Positions 46,008 through 55,387 are shown, counted from the stretch's first letter. The stretch: 64,000 nt of DNA from Halomonas sp. 1513 (GCA_001971685.1 CP019326.1:1984001-2048000), one strand, 5' to 3'. Notes: generated by a model from the letters alone, not told the origin. Program-made: numbers and translations.

Positions 46008-49000
46008 TCAGTCGGCGTCGTAGGAGAGCACCGGGGACAGCCAGCGCTCGAGCTCGGCGCGCGGCATGCCCTTGCGCTCGGCCAGCACTTCGACCTGATC
46101 GCGGGTGATCTTGCCGGTGGCGAAATACTTCGACTGCGGGTGCGCGAAGTACCAGCCGGACACCGCCGCCGCCGGCCACATGGCGAAGCTCTCGGTCAGC
46201 GTCAGGCCGCTATGGCGCTCGGCGTCGAGCAGGCGGAACAGGGTGGCCTTCTCGGTGTGGTCGGGGCAGGCCGGGTAGCCGGGTGCCGGGCGAATGCCCT
46301 GATACTTCTCGGCGATCAGCGCCTCGTTGTCGAGCTGCTCCTGCGGCACGTAGCCCCAGAACTCCTTGCGCACCCGCTCGTGCATGCGCTCGGCGAAGGC
46401 CTCGGCGAGGCGGTCGGTAAGCGCCTGGACCATGATCGCGTTGTAGTCGTCGCCGGCGGCTTCGTAGGCCTTGCTCAGTTCATCGACGCCGTGGCCGGTA
46501 GTGACCGCGAAGCCACCGATCCAGTCGGGCTTGCCGCTCTGCTTGGGTGCGATGAAGTCGGCCAGGCTGTAGCAGATGCCGTCGCGATTCTTGGTCATCT
46601 GCTGACGGATGTGGTGCAGCCGCTCGACCACCTCGCTGCGCGACTCGTCGGCGTAGACCTCGATGACGTCGTCATCGACGCTGTTGGCCGGCCACAGGCC
46701 GATCACGCCGCGCGCCTGGACGCGCTTTTCATCGACCAGCTTGGCGAGCATCTCCTGGGCATCGGCGAACAGGCTGCGCGCCGCCTCGCCAACCACCTTG
46801 TCGTCGAGGATCTTAGGGTACTTGCCGGCCAGCTGCCAGCTCATGAAGAACGGCGTCCAGTCGATGCGCTCGATCAGCTCCTCGAGGTCGTAGTCATCGA
46901 AGACCTTGAGTCCGGTGAACTGGGGAGCGGGCGGGGTAAAGCTGGTCCAGTCGGTGCGGAAGCGCCGCTTGCGGGCCTCGGCGTAGGAGAGGTCCGCCGC
47001 CTTGGGGCGGCGCTTGGCGTTGCGCTCGCGGACTTTCTCATACTCCTCGCGAATCTCCGCCACATAGGTCGGCTTGAGATTCGGCGTCAGCAGGCGGCCG
47101 GCGACGCCGACGGCCCGCGAGGCGTCGGTGACGTAGATCACCGGATGCTGGTACTGCGGCTCGATCTTGACCGCGGTGTGGGCCTTGGAGGTAGTGGCAC
47201 CGCCGATCAGCAGCGGCAGTTCGAAGCCCTGGCGCTGCATCTCCTTGGCAACGTGGACCATTTCATCCAGCGACGGGGTGATCAGCCCGGACAGGCCGAT
47301 GATATCGGCATTGTGCTCGCGGGCGGTCTGCAGGATCTTCTCGGCGGGCACCATCACGCCGAGGTCGATCACCTCGTAGTTGTTGCACTGCAGGACGACG
47401 CCGACGATGTTCTTGCCGATGTCGTGTACATCGCCCTTGACCGTGGCCATGACGATCTTGCCCTTGGCCTTGGTCTCTTCGCTCTTCTCGGCCTCGATAT
47501 AGGGAATCAGGTAGGCCACCGCCTGCTTCATGACACGCGCCGACTTGACCACCTGGGGCAGGAACATCTTGCCGTCGCCGAACAGGTCGCCGACCACGTT
47601 CATGCCGTCCATCAGCGGACCTTCGATGACCTCGATGGGGCGCTCGGCCTGGGCCCGGGCCTGCTCGGTGTCGTCCTCGATATGCGCGGTGATGCCCTTG
47701 ACCAGGGCGTGCTCGATGCGCTTGTTGACCGGCCAGCTGCGCCACTCCAAGTCTTCTTTCTTGGCCACGCCGGAGCCGTCGCCCTTGTACTTGTCGGCGA
47801 TGTCGAGGAGCCGCTCGGTGCCGTCACTGCGCCGGTTGAGCACCACGTCTTCTACCGTTTCGCGCAGTTCGGCGGGCAGGTCGTCGTAGACCGCCAGCTG
47901 GCCGGCGTTGACGATGCCCATGGTCAGGCCGGCGCGGATGGCGTGGTAGAGGAACACCGAGTGGATCGCCTCGCGCACCGGGTTGTTGCCGCGGAACGAG
48001 AAGGAGACGTTGGACACGCCACCGGAGACCATGGCATGAGGCAGGTGCTCGCGGATCCACTGGGTGGCCTGGATGAAGTCGACGGCGTAGTTGTTGTGCT
48101 CCTCGATGCCGGTGGCGATGGCGAAGATATTGGGGTCGAAGATGATGTCTTCCGGCGGGAAGCCGATCTCGTCCACCAGCAGCCGATAGGCGCGCTCGCA
48201 GATCTCGGCCTTGCGCGCGAAGGTGTCGGCCTGGCCGTCTTCGTCGAAGGCCATCACCACGATGGCCGCCCCGTAGCGACGGCAGGCGGTGGCCTGCTCG
48301 CGGAAGGCGTCTTCGCCCTCCTTCATGGAGATCGAGTTGACCACCGCCTTGCCCTGTACGCACTTGAGGCCGGCCTCGATGATCTCCCACTTGGAGGAGT
48401 CGATCATGATCGGCACCCGCGAGATATCCGGCTCGCCGGCGATCAGGTTGAGGAAGCGCACCATCGCTTCCTGGGACTCGAGCATGCCCTCGTCCATGTT
48501 GATGTCGATGATCTGGGCGCCGTTCTCGACCTGCTCCAGGGCCACCTCGAGGGCGGTGGTGTAGTCCTCGTCGACGATCAGCCGCTTGAAGCGCGCCGAC
48601 CCGGTAACGTTGGTGCGTTCACCGACGTTGACGAACAGCGAGTCGTGCTCGATGTTGAACGGCTCGAGGCCCGACAGGCGGCAGGCGCGGGGGCGTTCGG
48701 GCACCTCGCGCGGCGAGGTATTGCGCACCGCCTCGGCGATCGCCTGGATATGCTCAGGGGTCGAGCCGCAGCAGCCGCCGATGATGTTGACCAGTCCGCT
48801 GTCGGCGAATTCGGCGACGATCTCCGCCATCTCCTCAGGGGTTTGATCATACTCGCCGAACTCGTTGGGCAGGCCGGCGTTGGGGTGGGCCGAAACGAAG
48901 GTGTCGGCCTTGGTCGAGAGCTCCTCGAGGTAGGGGCGCAGCTCTTCGGCGCCCAGCGCACAGTTGAGGCCAACCGATAGCGGCTGGGCGTGACGAATCG

Positions 49001-49709
49001 AGTTCCAGAACGCTTCGGTGGTCTGGCCGGAGAGGGTACGGCCCGAGGCGTCGGTGATGGTGCCCGAGATCATCACCGGCAGGCGCTCGCCGCGGTCGTC
49101 GAACAGCTGCTCGAGGGCGAAGATCGCCGCCTTGGCGTTGAGCGTGTCGAAGATGGTCTCGATCAGGATCAGGTCCGAGCCACCCTCGATCAATGCCTCG
49201 GCGGCCTCGTAGTAGTTGTCGCGCAGCTCGTCGAAAGTGACGTTGCGCTTGGCCGGGTCGTTGACGTCCGGCGACAGCGAGGCGGTGCGCGAGGTCGGAC
49301 CCAGCACCCCGGCGACATAGCGCGGCACGCCGGTCTCGGCGGCGACCGCGTCGCACACCTCGCGGGCCAGTCTCGCCGACTCGCGGTTGAGCTCGACCAC
49401 CAGCGACTGCATGCCGTAGTCGGCCTGGGACAGCTGGGTGCTGTTGAAGGTGTTGGTCTCGATGATATCGGCGCCGGCTTCGAGGTAGTCGCGATGAATG
49501 CGCGTCACGACGTCCGGGCAGGTGAGTGCCAGCAGGTCGTTGTTGCCCTTGAGGTCGCTGGGCCACTCCTTGAAGCGCTCGCCGCGAAACTCCGCCTCGC
49601 TGAGGTCGGCATTCTGTAGCATGGTGCCCATGCCGCCATCGAGGATCATGATACGACGGGCGAGTTGCTCGTGAAGTGCGGCGGTAACAGCAGTGGGAAC
49701 GGCGGCCAT
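46008..49709 (-). CDS. metH: MetH, cobalamin-dependent methionine synthase
   Basis: A 1233-aa four-module enzyme that transfers a methyl group from methyltetrahydrofolate through cobalamin to homocysteine. Modules in order: homocysteine domain (1-350, zinc cysteines in GLNCALG and [11 protein letters not shown]), pterin domain (360-640, [17 protein letters not shown]), cobalamin domain (650-900, with the axial-ligand motif [11 protein letters not shown] near residue 760), and the reactivation domain that binds S-adenosylmethionine (920-1233, [17 protein letters not shown]). All are complete. GGAGAAAG precedes the ATG. It is divergent from nfuA. I see no cobalamin riboswitch in the 211-base gap. 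Confidence 0.96.
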   Translation of the reverse strand: MAAVPTAVTAALHEQLARRIMILDGGMGTMLQNADLSEAEFRGERFKEWPSDLKGNNDLLALTCPDVVTRIHRDYLEAGADIIETNTFNSTQLSQADYGMQSLVVELNRESARLAREVCDAVAAETGVPRYVAGVLGPTSRTASLSPDVNDPAKRNVTFDELRDNYYEAAEALIEGGSDLILIETIFDTLNAKAAIFALEQLFDDRGERLPVMISGTITDASGRTLSGQTTEAFWNSIRHAQPLSVGLNCALGAEELRPYLEELSTKADTFVSAHPNAGLPNEFGEYDQTPEEMAEIVAEFADSGLVNIIGGCCGSTPEHIQAIAEAVRNTSPREVPERPRACRLSGLEPFNIEHDSLFVNVGERTNVTGSARFKRLIVDEDYTTALEVALEQVENGAQIIDINMDEGMLESQEAMVRFLNLIAGEPDISRVPIMIDSSKWEIIEAGLKCVQGKAVVNSISMKEGEDAFREQATACRRYGAAIVVMAFDEDGQADTFARKAEICERAYRLLVDEIGFPPEDIIFDPNIFAIATGIEEHNNYAVDFIQATQWIREHLPHAMVSGGVSNVSFSFRGNNPVREAIHSVFLYHAIRAGLTMGIVNAGQLAVYDDLPAELRETVEDVVLNRRSDGTERLLDIADKYKGDGSGVAKKEDLEWRSWPVNKRIEHALVKGITAHIEDDTEQARAQAERPIEVIEGPLMDGMNVVGDLFGDGKMFLPQVVKSARVMKQAVAYLIPYIEAEKSEETKAKGKIVMATVKGDVHDIGKNIVGVVLQCNNYEVIDLGVMVPAEKILQTAREHNADIIGLSGLITPSLDEMVHVAKEMQRQGFELPLLIGGATTSKAHTAVKIEPQYQHPVIYVTDASRAVGVAGRLLTPNLKPTYVAEIREEYEKVRERNAKRRPKAADLSYAEARKRRFRTDWTSFTPPAPQFTGLKVFDDYDLEELIERIDWTPFFMSWQLAGKYPKILDDKVVGEAARSLFADAQEMLAKLVDEKRVQARGVIGLWPANSVDDDVIEVYADESRSEVVERLHHIRQQMTKNRDGICYSLADFIAPKQSGKPDWIGGFAVTTGHGVDELSKAYEAAGDDYNAIMVQALTDRLAEAFAERMHERVRKEFWGYVPQEQLDNEALIAEKYQGIRPAPGYPACPDHTEKATLFRLLDAERHSGLTLTESFAMWPAAAVSGWYFAHPQSKYFATGKITRDQVEVLAERKGMPRAELERWLSPVLSYDAD

Positions 49710-49820
49710 GGTGGGAAGCTTTCTCCAGCGTCAGGGTCTGCAGCGCAGGGCTAGTCGGTGCCCCGCGCCGTCACGATATCACCGCGCATGGTACCAGAAA
49801 GCGTCTGGCCCGGGGCAGGG

Positions 49821-49859
49821 GGCGACAAAACCGAGTATTTCACTCGGGATTGTGTCGCC
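49821..49859. promoter_or_regulatory. Nested inverted repeat upstream of nfuA, IscR-like site
   Basis: An outer repeat GGCGACA...TGTCGCC encloses an inner perfect repeat CCGAGTATTTCACTCGG (49831-49847). The inner element resembles the type 1 IscR site of gammaproteobacteria (half-site ACTCGGG after an AT core). nfuA is a known IscR target in E. coli. A weak promoter pair for nfuA (TTGTGT at 49850 and TACCAT 17 bases on) directly follows. The outer repeat could also form a stem of RNA on either strand. Confidence 0.55.
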
Positions 49860-49920
49860 GGGGACTTTTCCCTACCATATGGGTATTCATCTGCCCATCG
49901 GTTTCAGGACTGACGACACT

Positions 49921-50511
49921 ATGAGCCAGAGCATCGAGATTACCGATAGCGCCCAGGATTACCTTGCCGAGCTGCTCGAAAAGCAGAACGTCGAGGGCAT
50001 TGCGGTGCGCATCTTCATCACCCAGCCCGGCACGCCCTACGCCGAGACTTGCCTGGCCTACTGCCGTCCGGGAGAGGAAGAGCCCAGCGACGAGCTGCTC
50101 GAACTCGACAAGATTCGCGTCTACCTCGACAAGAACAGCCTGGCGTTCCTCGACGAGGCGGTGGTCGATTTCAACGCCGATCGCATGGGCGGCCAGCTGA
50201 CCATCAAGGCACCCAATGCCAAGATGCCCAAGGTTAATGCCGACAGTCCGCTGGAAGACCGCGTCAACTACGTACTCTACAGTGAGATCAACCCCGGCCT
50301 TGCCGCCCACGGCGGTGAAATCAAGCTGATCCAGCTGACCGAAGAGAACATCGCGGTGTTGGCCTTCGGCGGCGGCTGCCAGGGCTGTGCCGCGGTCGAC
50401 CTGACCCTCAAGGACGGTGTAGAGAAGACACTGCTCGAGCGCATCCCCGAGCTCGGCGGGATTCGCGATGTCACCGATCACACCGACACCAGCCAGGCCT
50501 ACTACCGCTAG
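49921..50511 (+). CDS. nfuA: NfuA, Fe-S cluster carrier protein
   Basis: Carrier (196 aa) that delivers 4Fe-4S clusters to target enzymes under iron or oxidative stress. The N-terminal A-type-like domain lacks the cysteines of true A-type carriers, as in NfuA generally. The C-terminal NifU domain has the cluster ligands C153 and C156 ([20 protein letters not shown]). I place the start at 49921 (MSQSIEITD), where homology starts. The frame is open further upstream but crosses the nested inverted repeat. A strong bidirectional terminator follows. Confidence 0.94.
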   Translation: MSQSIEITDSAQDYLAELLEKQNVEGIAVRIFITQPGTPYAETCLAYCRPGEEEPSDELLELDKIRVYLDKNSLAFLDEAVVDFNADRMGGQLTIKAPNAKMPKVNADSPLEDRVNYVLYSEINPGLAAHGGEIKLIQLTEENIAVLAFGGGCQGCAAVDLTLKDGVEKTLLERIPELGGIRDVTDHTDTSQAYYR

Positions 50512-50542
50512 GTCTACTAGATCCGCCAGGTCATCGCGCTAT

Positions 50543-50571
50543 AGCAGAGCCGCTCATGGAGCGGCTCTGCT
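50543..50571. terminator. Bidirectional terminator between nfuA and the KfrA-like gene
   Basis: AGCAGAGCCGCTC and GAGCGGCTCTGCT form a 13-bp perfect stem with a 3-base loop, followed on the plus strand by GCGTTTG. It sits between convergent genes and can end both transcripts. Confidence 0.85.
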
Positions 50572-50590
50572 GCGTTTGAGCGCGTGGCAA

Positions 50591-51556
50591 TCAGTAGGTG
50601 AAGGGCGGCAGGCTGGCTTGGGCCAGGCGAGCCTCCAGCTCGACCAGCCGCTGGCGGCTCTCTTCCAGCGCCTGCTCGCGAGACGCCAGCCGACTGGCCA
50701 GCTCGTCGCTGCGCTGGCGCTCATCATTGCGGGCGTCCTCGGCCTGCTGTCGCTGCCAGTTTGCCTCGCGCTGGCGGCGCTCCTGCTCGGCGAGGTCGCT
50801 GCGCAGCGCCTGTAGCTGCTGATCCCGCGCTTCGAGACGCGCTTCCAACTGGGCCAGGCGCTCGGCGTGCTGCTTGTCCGCCGCCTGACGCTCCTGACGC
50901 GATGCATCGAGCAGGCTCATCAGGCGCGCTTCGGCGGTCTCATGGCGCTGCTCCTCCTGCTGCAGGGCGTCACGATGCCGCTCCGCCTGAGCCTCGAGCG
51001 CCTGGCGCTGCGCTTCGCCTTGCTGGTCGCGCTGCTTCTGCAGCTGTTGCAGCTGGGCCTCGAGCCGCTGGCAGTGCTGTTCGAGCGCCGACAGGCGCGA
51101 CTGCAGGCTGTCGCGCTCGGCTTCGGCCTTGGCCAGGCCCTGGCTACGCACGTCGAGGCTGGCCTGCACCTGCCCCAGATGGTCGGCGAGGGCGGCTTCA
51201 CGCTGGGCGGCATGTTCGGCCAGCCGCTGGCTCTCGGCGCTGGCCTGTCGGGCCGTCTCGACGCGCTGCTCGGCCTCCGCGCGATAGTGAGCCAGCCCCT
51301 CGCTGGCGGCCTCCTCGGCCTTGTGCCACAGCTCGCCCATCAGCGATTGCAGCGCCTCGGGAATCGCCTGGGGGTGGGGTGTGGCGCGATTCTGCTCGCG
51401 CTGCTGCCGCCATTCGCGCAGATGGTCGCTGATGGTGGTGAAGCTGCCGGTACCCAGCACCTCGCGCACCTTCTGCACGCTGGGCGTCTCACCGCGCTGC
51501 AGCAGGGCATCCACCGCCCGCTGAACGTCCTCGAACTGCACGCCGTTTCTTGCCAT
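50591..51556 (-). CDS. KfrA-like coiled-coil DNA-binding protein
   Basis: A 321-aa protein. Residues 1-60 match the KfrA N-terminal DNA-binding domain (FEDVQRAVDALLQRGETPSVQKVREVLGTGSFTTISDHLREWRQQ). Residues about 90-315 are a long alpha-helical coiled coil rich in Q, E, A, L and R. Plasmid KfrA binds its own promoter region and takes part in segregation and nucleoid-like structure. The gene is divergent from a tyrosine recombinase gene across 291 bases that contain AT-rich direct repeats (ATGTAAT at 51638 and 51652) and a long tandem array. The C terminus ends just before the shared terminator with nfuA. Its chromosomal role is unknown. Confidence 0.87.
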   Translation of the reverse strand: MARNGVQFEDVQRAVDALLQRGETPSVQKVREVLGTGSFTTISDHLREWRQQREQNRATPHPQAIPEALQSLMGELWHKAEEAASEGLAHYRAEAEQRVETARQASAESQRLAEHAAQREAALADHLGQVQASLDVRSQGLAKAEAERDSLQSRLSALEQHCQRLEAQLQQLQKQRDQQGEAQRQALEAQAERHRDALQQEEQRHETAEARLMSLLDASRQERQAADKQHAERLAQLEARLEARDQQLQALRSDLAEQERRQREANWQRQQAEDARNDERQRSDELASRLASREQALEESRQRLVELEARLAQASLPPFTY

Positions 51557-51734
51557 GTCGCGCTCCTTTGCTTAGCCCGCCAGCCGCTGCTGTCTGGGCG
51601 CAGACTAGCGCTGGATGCGGCAAAAAGGAAGCGCTATATGTAATACGTTTTATGTAATCTACACTATGATATGACGGCTTAATTCATGATTACGTGGCTT
51701 ATCTTGATTATGTGCCGGCTATACCGCGATACTG

Positions 51735-51826
51735 AGCGCCAAGCGCCAAGCGCCAAGCGCCAAGCGCCAAGCGCCAAGCGCCAAGCGCCAAGCGCCAAGC
51801 GCCAAGCGCCAAGCGCCAAGCGCCAA
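51735..51826. repeat. Tandem array of a 7-base unit (AGCGCCA), 13 copies
   Basis: Thirteen perfect, uninterrupted head-to-tail copies of AGCGCCA plus one extra base fill 92 bases directly upstream of the ribosome site of the recombinase gene. A 7-base unit is not a multiple of three, so slippage would shift any reading frame that crosses it. A frame is open through the array from an ATG at 51686 into the recombinase gene. With the TTG start at 51848 the array lies in the leader instead, and copy number would alter spacing or RNA structure. Confidence 0.97.
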
Positions 51827-51847
51827 GGGGATAGGGGAGGAGCGACG

Positions 51848-53050
51848 TTGGAACGGCATGAGCAAGGGGCCCCCGGTGGGTTGGCGGTATCGCAAACGCC
51901 GGTGCTGCTTCCCAGCGGCGATGACGTGCATATCGCGGCGCATAGCGATATCGAGGCGGTCAGCCTGTGGCTGGCGGAATACCGCGCCAGCCCCCAGACG
52001 CAGCGTGCCTACCGCAAGGAGGCCGAGCGCCTGCTGCTGTGGCTGGCCGAACGCGGCTTGACCCTCGATGCACTGCGTCGCGAGCAGCTAGCCGACTTCG
52101 AGGCGTTTCTTGCCGACCCGCAGCCGGTGGATCGCTGGATCGGGCCGCCGCGACCCAGGGCCAGCCACCAGTGGCGGCCATTTCGTGGGCCGCTGTCTGC
52201 CTCGAGCCGCCGCCAGAGCCTGGTGATCCTGCAGGGCATGTTCGCCTGGCTAACCGACGCCGGCTGGGTGCGCCACAACCCCTTTCGACTGATGCGCGAC
52301 AAGCGTCGCCGGGTCGACAACCGCAGCGGGCGCATCGAGCGCTACCTGGAGCGGCCGCTGTGGGAGTGGCTGTGGGCATGGCTCAACCGGCCACCGGGAG
52401 AGGGCACCAGCGCGCGGCAGATGCTGGGCTGGCAGCGGCGGCGTTTACTGTTCGGCTTTGCCTATCTGCTGGCACCGCGGATTGCCGAGCTGGCCGCGGC
52501 GCGCATGGAGGATATCTACCGCATCGAGGGCCGCTGGTGGTGGCGGGTCACCGGCAAGGGTGGCAAGCGCGCCGAGATTCCGCTGCCGCCGGAGGCGCTG
52601 ACGCTGGTCGGCGAGTGGCGCCAGGCGCTGGGGCTTGCTCGGGAGCCCGGCCAGCACGATAGCGGACCGCTGCTGCGCGGGCTGGACGGCAAGCGCGGGC
52701 TGGGCGACAACCAGCTCTACCGGCTGATCAAGGCGGCCTTCGGCGAGGCGGCCGATGCGCTCGCGACGGCGGGGCGTCACGGCGAGGCGCCGGCCTCGCT
52801 GGCGGCGATGGCCCCCACGCTGCGCCAGGCCTCGCCGCACTGGCTGCGGCACACGGCACTGACGCACCAGGCTCAGCGCGGCGTCGAGCTACGCTACCTG
52901 GCGATGACCGCCCGCCATGCCCGGCTCGACACCACGGCGCGTTACCTGCACGCCGAAGCGGCGGAGTGGCAGGCGCAGGTGTCACGCCACACGCTGAATG
53001 ATGGCGTTTCCGAGAGCGGGGCGGACAAGGGGGAGGGCTGGCCGGTATAA
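51848..53050 (+). CDS. Tyrosine recombinase / integrase (XerC-like)
   Basis: A site-specific recombinase of 400 aa. The N-terminal SAM-like domain spans about 40-185 (SLWLAEYRASPQTQRAYRKEAERLLLWLAERG). The catalytic domain has R211 (APRIAEL), a lysine in GKGGKRAEI, the HxxR-type box in SPHWLRHTALTH, a second histidine in TARHARLDTTARYLH, and the nucleophile Y366. All catalytic residues are present. I choose the TTG at 51848 because GGGGAGGAG stands just before it. An alternative ATG at 51686 would run through the tandem array and lacks a ribosome site. No excisionase, attachment sites or phage genes are seen nearby. Confidence 0.87.
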   Translation: MERHEQGAPGGLAVSQTPVLLPSGDDVHIAAHSDIEAVSLWLAEYRASPQTQRAYRKEAERLLLWLAERGLTLDALRREQLADFEAFLADPQPVDRWIGPPRPRASHQWRPFRGPLSASSRRQSLVILQGMFAWLTDAGWVRHNPFRLMRDKRRRVDNRSGRIERYLERPLWEWLWAWLNRPPGEGTSARQMLGWQRRRLLFGFAYLLAPRIAELAAARMEDIYRIEGRWWWRVTGKGGKRAEIPLPPEALTLVGEWRQALGLAREPGQHDSGPLLRGLDGKRGLGDNQLYRLIKAAFGEAADALATAGRHGEAPASLAAMAPTLRQASPHWLRHTALTHQAQRGVELRYLAMTARHARLDTTARYLHAEAAEWQAQVSRHTLNDGVSESGADKGEGWPV

Positions 53051-53078
53051 TCGCAGCATTCGAGGAAAAGGAGTCACC

Positions 53079-53507
53079 ATGTCAGCGCAGGAACCAACGC
53101 CACAGGCGGCCCAGCAGGCGCTCATCGACGAGTTCGCGATGTTCGACAACTGGATGGACCGCTACCAGTACATCATCGATATGGGCAAGCAGCTGCCGAC
53201 CTTCCCCGAGGAGTGGAAGACCCCGGATTACAAGATCGAGGGCTGCCAATCCAATGTCTGGATACGCCATGCCCGCGATGGCGAGCGGCTGCACTTCGAT
53301 GCCACCTCGGATGCCGCCATCGTCTCGGGGCTGATTGCGGTGCTGATGCGCATCTACAATGATCGCGAACCCCAGGAGGTGGTCGCCACCGAACCCAGCT
53401 TCCTCGAGGCCCTGGGGCTCGACAAGCACCTTTCGCCGACCCGCAGCAACGGCCTGCATGCGATGCTGGCGCGGATTTACGATGTTGCCCAACGCGAAGC
53501 CGCCTGA
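53079..53507 (+). CDS. sufE: SufE family cysteine desulfuration protein
   Basis: A 142-aa sulfur acceptor that takes persulfide from a SufS or CsdA desulfurase for Fe-S cluster assembly. The active cysteine is C56 in YKIEGCQSNVWI, and other family parts are DRYQYIIDMGKQLP, DAAIVSGLIAVLMRIYN, LGLDKHLSPTRSNGL. The ATG at 53079 follows AAGGAG. No desulfurase or suf operon is adjacent, so its partner lies elsewhere, and it could also be CsdE. It begins 28 bases after the recombinase gene and may be expressed from its transcript. Confidence 0.9.
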   Translation: MSAQEPTPQAAQQALIDEFAMFDNWMDRYQYIIDMGKQLPTFPEEWKTPDYKIEGCQSNVWIRHARDGERLHFDATSDAAIVSGLIAVLMRIYNDREPQEVVATEPSFLEALGLDKHLSPTRSNGLHAMLARIYDVAQREAA

Positions 53508-53528
53508 GTGCTAGCGCCCTTCCATGTA

Positions 53529-53560
53529 ATCATTTTTATGCGCTAGGCTATAAAAATAAT
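53529..53560. promoter_or_regulatory. AT-rich inverted repeat upstream of the fic gene
   Basis: ATCATTTTTAT (53529-53539) and ATAAAAATAAT (53550-53560) form an 11-base inverted repeat with one mismatch and a 10-base spacer, in a strongly AT-rich stretch within GC-rich surroundings. A third partial copy of the left arm (TAATCATTTT) directly precedes the fic start. It is probably the promoter and operator of that gene. Confidence 0.55.
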
Positions 53561-53584
53561 CGCTTTTTAGGTGAGCTAATCATT

Positions 53585-55138
53585 TTGGCAAGGGAAATGG
53601 GCGGCGAAATCGGATACGCATGGCTAGCCTCGACTTATGAACTGGATGTCGTCCAGCCTTTTCCTGTCGAGAGTCGTATCGGTCGTGCTCGCCACACGTT
53701 GGAGCATGATGGTCGCCGCAGCGAGGCCTATCTTGAAAGCATGCGTCCGCCGGCGACACTTCCCGGTCATCTCACCTTCGCCCTTAAGCATGAGGGCGTA
53801 CACCTCGAGTTCCTGGCGCGACTCTTCCGGTGCCTGCCTCCTGAGAGTCTTGCTGCATGGGTTCGTAGCGAGCCCACCGGCCAGTATGCTCGCCGGGCAG
53901 GCTTCCTATATGAATGGCTCACGGGGGAGTTCCTCGATATCACCAAGACCGGGGGTAACTACCGGGATGCGCTGAACCCCGATGACTATGTAACGGCAAC
54001 ACAGCCGAGGCGGAACCGCCGGTGGCGTATCAACGATAACCTCCCTGGCACACCAGATTACTGCCCCATGGTTCGGCGAACCCCACAAGTCGATCGGTCG
54101 CGCGGCTATGATATACGCTACCAGTTAGAAAGCATGGAAGGGGAGTTCGGTGCCGATATCCTCCGCCGAAGCGCCGTCTGGTTGACCATCAAGGAGAGTC
54201 AGGCGAGTTTTGTCATCGAGCATGAGGGCAGCCACCAGGGGCGCATACAGCGCTTCGCCGCCGCCATGGAGGCTTATTGTGGGCAGAAAGAAGAGCCGCT
54301 CTCTGCTCAAACGCTGAGTGAACTACAGAGCGCTATCCTCGGCGTTGCAACCATCCAGCCGGGCTTGCGCCAATCTCCCGTCTTCGTGGGCAGTCGCTCC
54401 GTTGGCCAGGGGCCTGTCGTGCACTACGTCTGCCCCCCTTGGGAATGGCTCTCCGGTCTGCTCGGTGGGCTCAGCCAGTTTCTCGATTCGACAGGGCCTG
54501 AAGATGCCATCACCAGGGCAGCGGTGGCCAGCTTCGGCTTTGTGTTCATACATCCCCTGGCAGACGGCAACGGGCGGATCTCGCGCTTCCTGATCAATGA
54601 TACGCTGCGACGCGACGGCGCCGTACCGGAGCCCTTTATCCTGCCGATCTCGGCGGCCATCACCTCGTCTTCAATGCGGCGTATCGAGTATGACCGGGTG
54701 CTGGAGCGTTATTCACGACCTCTGATGCGGCGTTACGGTGATGCCGTAGACTTTCTGACTCGACGGCAGGCATACCCAGACGGAATCGAGTCTGACTTCA
54801 CCTTTTCTGCCTATGAAGAGGCTGGACCTACCTGGCGATATCCCGACCTGACCGATCAGGTTGAATATCTCGAAGATATTGTGCGCTACACGCTGGAGCA
54901 TGAAATGCACCAGCAGGCAGCCATCCAGCGAGCCTGGCACATGACTCGCGAAACGATCAAGGAGTGGGTGGAGGGGCCTGATGAACATATCGACCGTATC
55001 ATTCGCGCTGTTAGACAGCACGGCAGCGTGAGCGGCAAGCTGCGGCGCGACTTTCCCGTCCTCGATGACCCGCTGCTCACCGAGCGGCTGGAGGCCATCG
55101 TCGGCGAGGGCTTTGCCGGTATCGGCCGGATCGAATAG
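53585..55138 (+). CDS. Fic family protein
   Basis: A 517-aa protein with a complete Fic core, HPLADGNGRISR beginning at H323, which uses ATP to AMPylate a target or reverse that modification. About 110 residues earlier, S208-x3-E212 in SFVIEHEG resembles the inhibitory helix ([ST]xxxE[GN]) that lies N-terminal to the Fic core in self-inhibited members, although the G/N position is H. The C-terminal 150 residues are helical and end in a winged-helix-like region. The TTG at 53585 has AGGTGAG eight bases upstream. An ATG at 53597 is the alternative. Base composition is lower in GC than that of its neighbours, which suggests gene transfer. The target is unknown. Confidence 0.88.
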   Translation: MAREMGGEIGYAWLASTYELDVVQPFPVESRIGRARHTLEHDGRRSEAYLESMRPPATLPGHLTFALKHEGVHLEFLARLFRCLPPESLAAWVRSEPTGQYARRAGFLYEWLTGEFLDITKTGGNYRDALNPDDYVTATQPRRNRRWRINDNLPGTPDYCPMVRRTPQVDRSRGYDIRYQLESMEGEFGADILRRSAVWLTIKESQASFVIEHEGSHQGRIQRFAAAMEAYCGQKEEPLSAQTLSELQSAILGVATIQPGLRQSPVFVGSRSVGQGPVVHYVCPPWEWLSGLLGGLSQFLDSTGPEDAITRAAVASFGFVFIHPLADGNGRISRFLINDTLRRDGAVPEPFILPISAAITSSSMRRIEYDRVLERYSRPLMRRYGDAVDFLTRRQAYPDGIESDFTFSAYEEAGPTWRYPDLTDQVEYLEDIVRYTLEHEMHQQAAIQRAWHMTRETIKEWVEGPDEHIDRIIRAVRQHGSVSGKLRRDFPVLDDPLLTERLEAIVGEGFAGIGRIE

Positions 55139-55141
55139 CCT

Positions 55142-55387
55142 CTAGGCAACTGTCGATGGGGCGGCGACGTCGCGTCGACGCCGCCGCTCACGGGCCAGGA
55201 TCGCCGGCGCGTCAAGGGCGGCGATCGCCACGCCGCGATCGGTGGGAATGTCGCCGGCCAGCTGCAGGGCCTAGTAGCGGGCGCAGCAGACGCGGTACCC
55301 CACGGCCTTGAGGGCCTGGAAGGGCACCATGGTTTCGTAGTCTTCGGCGAAATCGCCGCACAGCATCAGTATGGACTTGGCAGACAT
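55142..55387 (-). pseudogene. Remnant of a DJ-1/PfpI family gene with in-frame stop
   Basis: The frame begins at 55387 with a good ribosome site (AGGAG) and codes [20 protein letters not shown] and [13 protein letters not shown], the typical start of a DJ-1/PfpI-type glutamine amidotransferase-like protein. After 38 codons it meets TAG (55273-55271). The same frame then continues for another 43 codons (ALQLAGDIPTDRGVAIAALD...) to a second stop at 55144-55142. The downstream part does not look like the middle of a PfpI protein, which needs about 150 more residues including a catalytic cysteine. A deletion that fused two genes, followed by decay, is the simplest explanation. Confidence 0.65.

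Noticed and set aside
46140..48980. A 946-codon open frame on the plus strand opposite metH
   Set aside because: Antisense frame produced by high GC and biased third positions. metH on the other strand is complete with all four modules, and the antisense product has no recognisable domain.
49710..49920. Cobalamin riboswitch upstream of metH
   Set aside because: No B12-box-like sequence or multi-stem architecture is visible. The structure present is a nested inverted repeat closer to nfuA.
51735..51826. CRISPR array
   Set aside because: The repeats are 7 bases long and directly adjacent without spacers, and there are no cas genes. It is a simple tandem repeat.
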